DNA from: Burkholderia sp. 4M9327F10
GTDB lineage: Bacteria > Pseudomonadota > Gammaproteobacteria > Burkholderiales > Burkholderiaceae
Reading direction: 5' to 3'
DNA length: 64,000 nucleotides
Assembly: GCF_005503145.1 (NCBI RefSeq)
Contig: NZ_SCNV01000008.1
Span: 62,001-126,000, forward strand
The first letter of the stretch is position 1, and each line of letters begins with the position of its first letter. Both the position numbers and the translations under genes were made by a program. The notes below the pieces were generated by a model that ran no database searches, was not told where the DNA came from, and worked only from the letters and a program-made list of their open reading frames with translations. Shown here one piece after another: positions 63,497 to 64,000 of the stretch.

Positions 63497-64000
63497 ATGA
63501 GCGCAAGCGTCGTGGTTGAGGAGCCGTCCGCAGTCGTAGAGTGGGTCACGCGAGCCTATCTTGGCCTGTTGATTGGCGGCTTTGCGCTGATCCCGGCTTA
63601 CCTGATCGCCTACTTCCATGTTTTCCAGAATCCCGCGCTGACCTTCGAGAACCACGCCTTTCACGAGATCGCGATTGCCTCCGCCACGCTCGAAGGGCTG
63701 TTCGTCGCCTATGTTTCCGGGCGCTGCTATTTCTCCTCCGGCGAGCCGCTGCTGCGCTGGCTCACGCTCGGCTTTCTGGCCTTCGTGCTGATCTACGCCC
63801 TGCATGGCGCCTTCACCGGCATGGCGCATCACAACATCTGGCTGTTCCTGCTGTACGGGCCCGCCTCGCGGCTCGCGATGGCGGTGCTGCTGCTGGTCGG
63901 ACTGCTGGCGTGGCATCAGCCGCCCGATCCGGTGGAAACGCGGCGCGCGCCGCAGCGCTGGTTCGGATGGATCGGCCTGTTCCTCCTGATCGATGTGGCG
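63497..64000 (+). CDS. Membrane protein, N-terminal part (3' end outside window)
   Basis: The first 168 residues of a protein with at least four to five hydrophobic helices (AYLGLLIGGFALIPAYLIAYF, IAIASATLEGLFVAYVSG, WLTLGFLAFVLIYALHG, NIWLFLLYGPASRLAMAVLLLVGLLAW). ATG 63497 has AGGAGAA 6 nt upstream. Such an N-terminal multi-helix region is often the sensor of a histidine kinase or diguanylate cyclase, but the effector part is beyond the window, so function is open. Confidence 0.75.
   Translation, partial: MSASVVVEEPSAVVEWVTRAYLGLLIGGFALIPAYLIAYFHVFQNPALTFENHAFHEIAIASATLEGLFVAYVSGRCYFSSGEPLLRWLTLGFLAFVLIYALHGAFTGMAHHNIWLFLLYGPASRLAMAVLLLVGLLAWHQPPDPVETRRAPQRWFGWIGLFLLIDVA

Overview
The window looks like chromosomal DNA of a Paraburkholderia or Burkholderia (Betaproteobacteria, Burkholderiaceae). 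It is GC-rich with G/C-ending codons. It carries two Burkholderia-type porins, a close homologue of the B. pseudomallei inward-rectifier channel KirBac1.1, a bioA-F-D-B operon, aceK, and many LysR, LacI, IclR, Lrp and MerR regulators. All calls come from reading the sequence; no database search was run.

Layout. 1-3.0 kb: end of dsbA, an SDR, a dipeptide-type binding protein. 3.2-11.7 kb: ABC-F ATPase, a metallo-beta-lactamase (MBL) hydrolase divergent from a LiuR-like MerR gene coupled to aceK, then carbonic anhydrase, thiolase, SDR and a YchJ-like protein. 12.3-14.7 kb: an exported hydrolase followed by a large non-coding inverted-repeat element. 14.7-19.05 kb: biotin operon. 19.2-24.3 kb: small hydrolase, hydroxypyruvate reductase, HMG-CoA lyase, and a tightly overlapping YbaK-DUF1289-MaoC-MBL run. 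24.5-31.5 kb: DMT exporter/Lrp pair, a haloacetate (fluoroacetate-type) dehalogenase divergent from a nitronate monooxygenase, LysR, porin and a secreted protein. 32.1-39.8 kb: SBF transporter, GGDEF/EAL protein, a LacI-sugar isomerase-sugar kinase operon and two small hypothetical genes.

39.9-46 kb is the most unusual part. A KirBac channel gene and a GST gene are followed by a 2.4-kb AT-richer island of four unrecognised genes. The island is flanked by a decayed duplication: a porin 3' fragment on its left, and channel and GST fragments in front of the intact porin on its right. 45.7-49.3 kb is an apparent IclR regulon, with two near-identical palindromes in front of a porin and of an N-formylglutamate amidohydrolase-IclR-YfcC transporter operon. 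49.6-64 kb: fused indolepyruvate ferredoxin oxidoreductase, CutC, EAL protein, Na+/H+ antiporter, uracil permease, chemoreceptor, DUF2239 protein, membrane diguanylate cyclase, and the start of a membrane protein cut by the window edge.

Themes: c-di-GMP signalling (three GGDEF/EAL proteins), acyl-CoA and branched-chain metabolism (thiolase, HMG-CoA lyase, MaoC, LiuR-like regulator), biotin synthesis, and regulated uptake through porins. No tRNA, rRNA, CRISPR array, transposase or prophage was seen.
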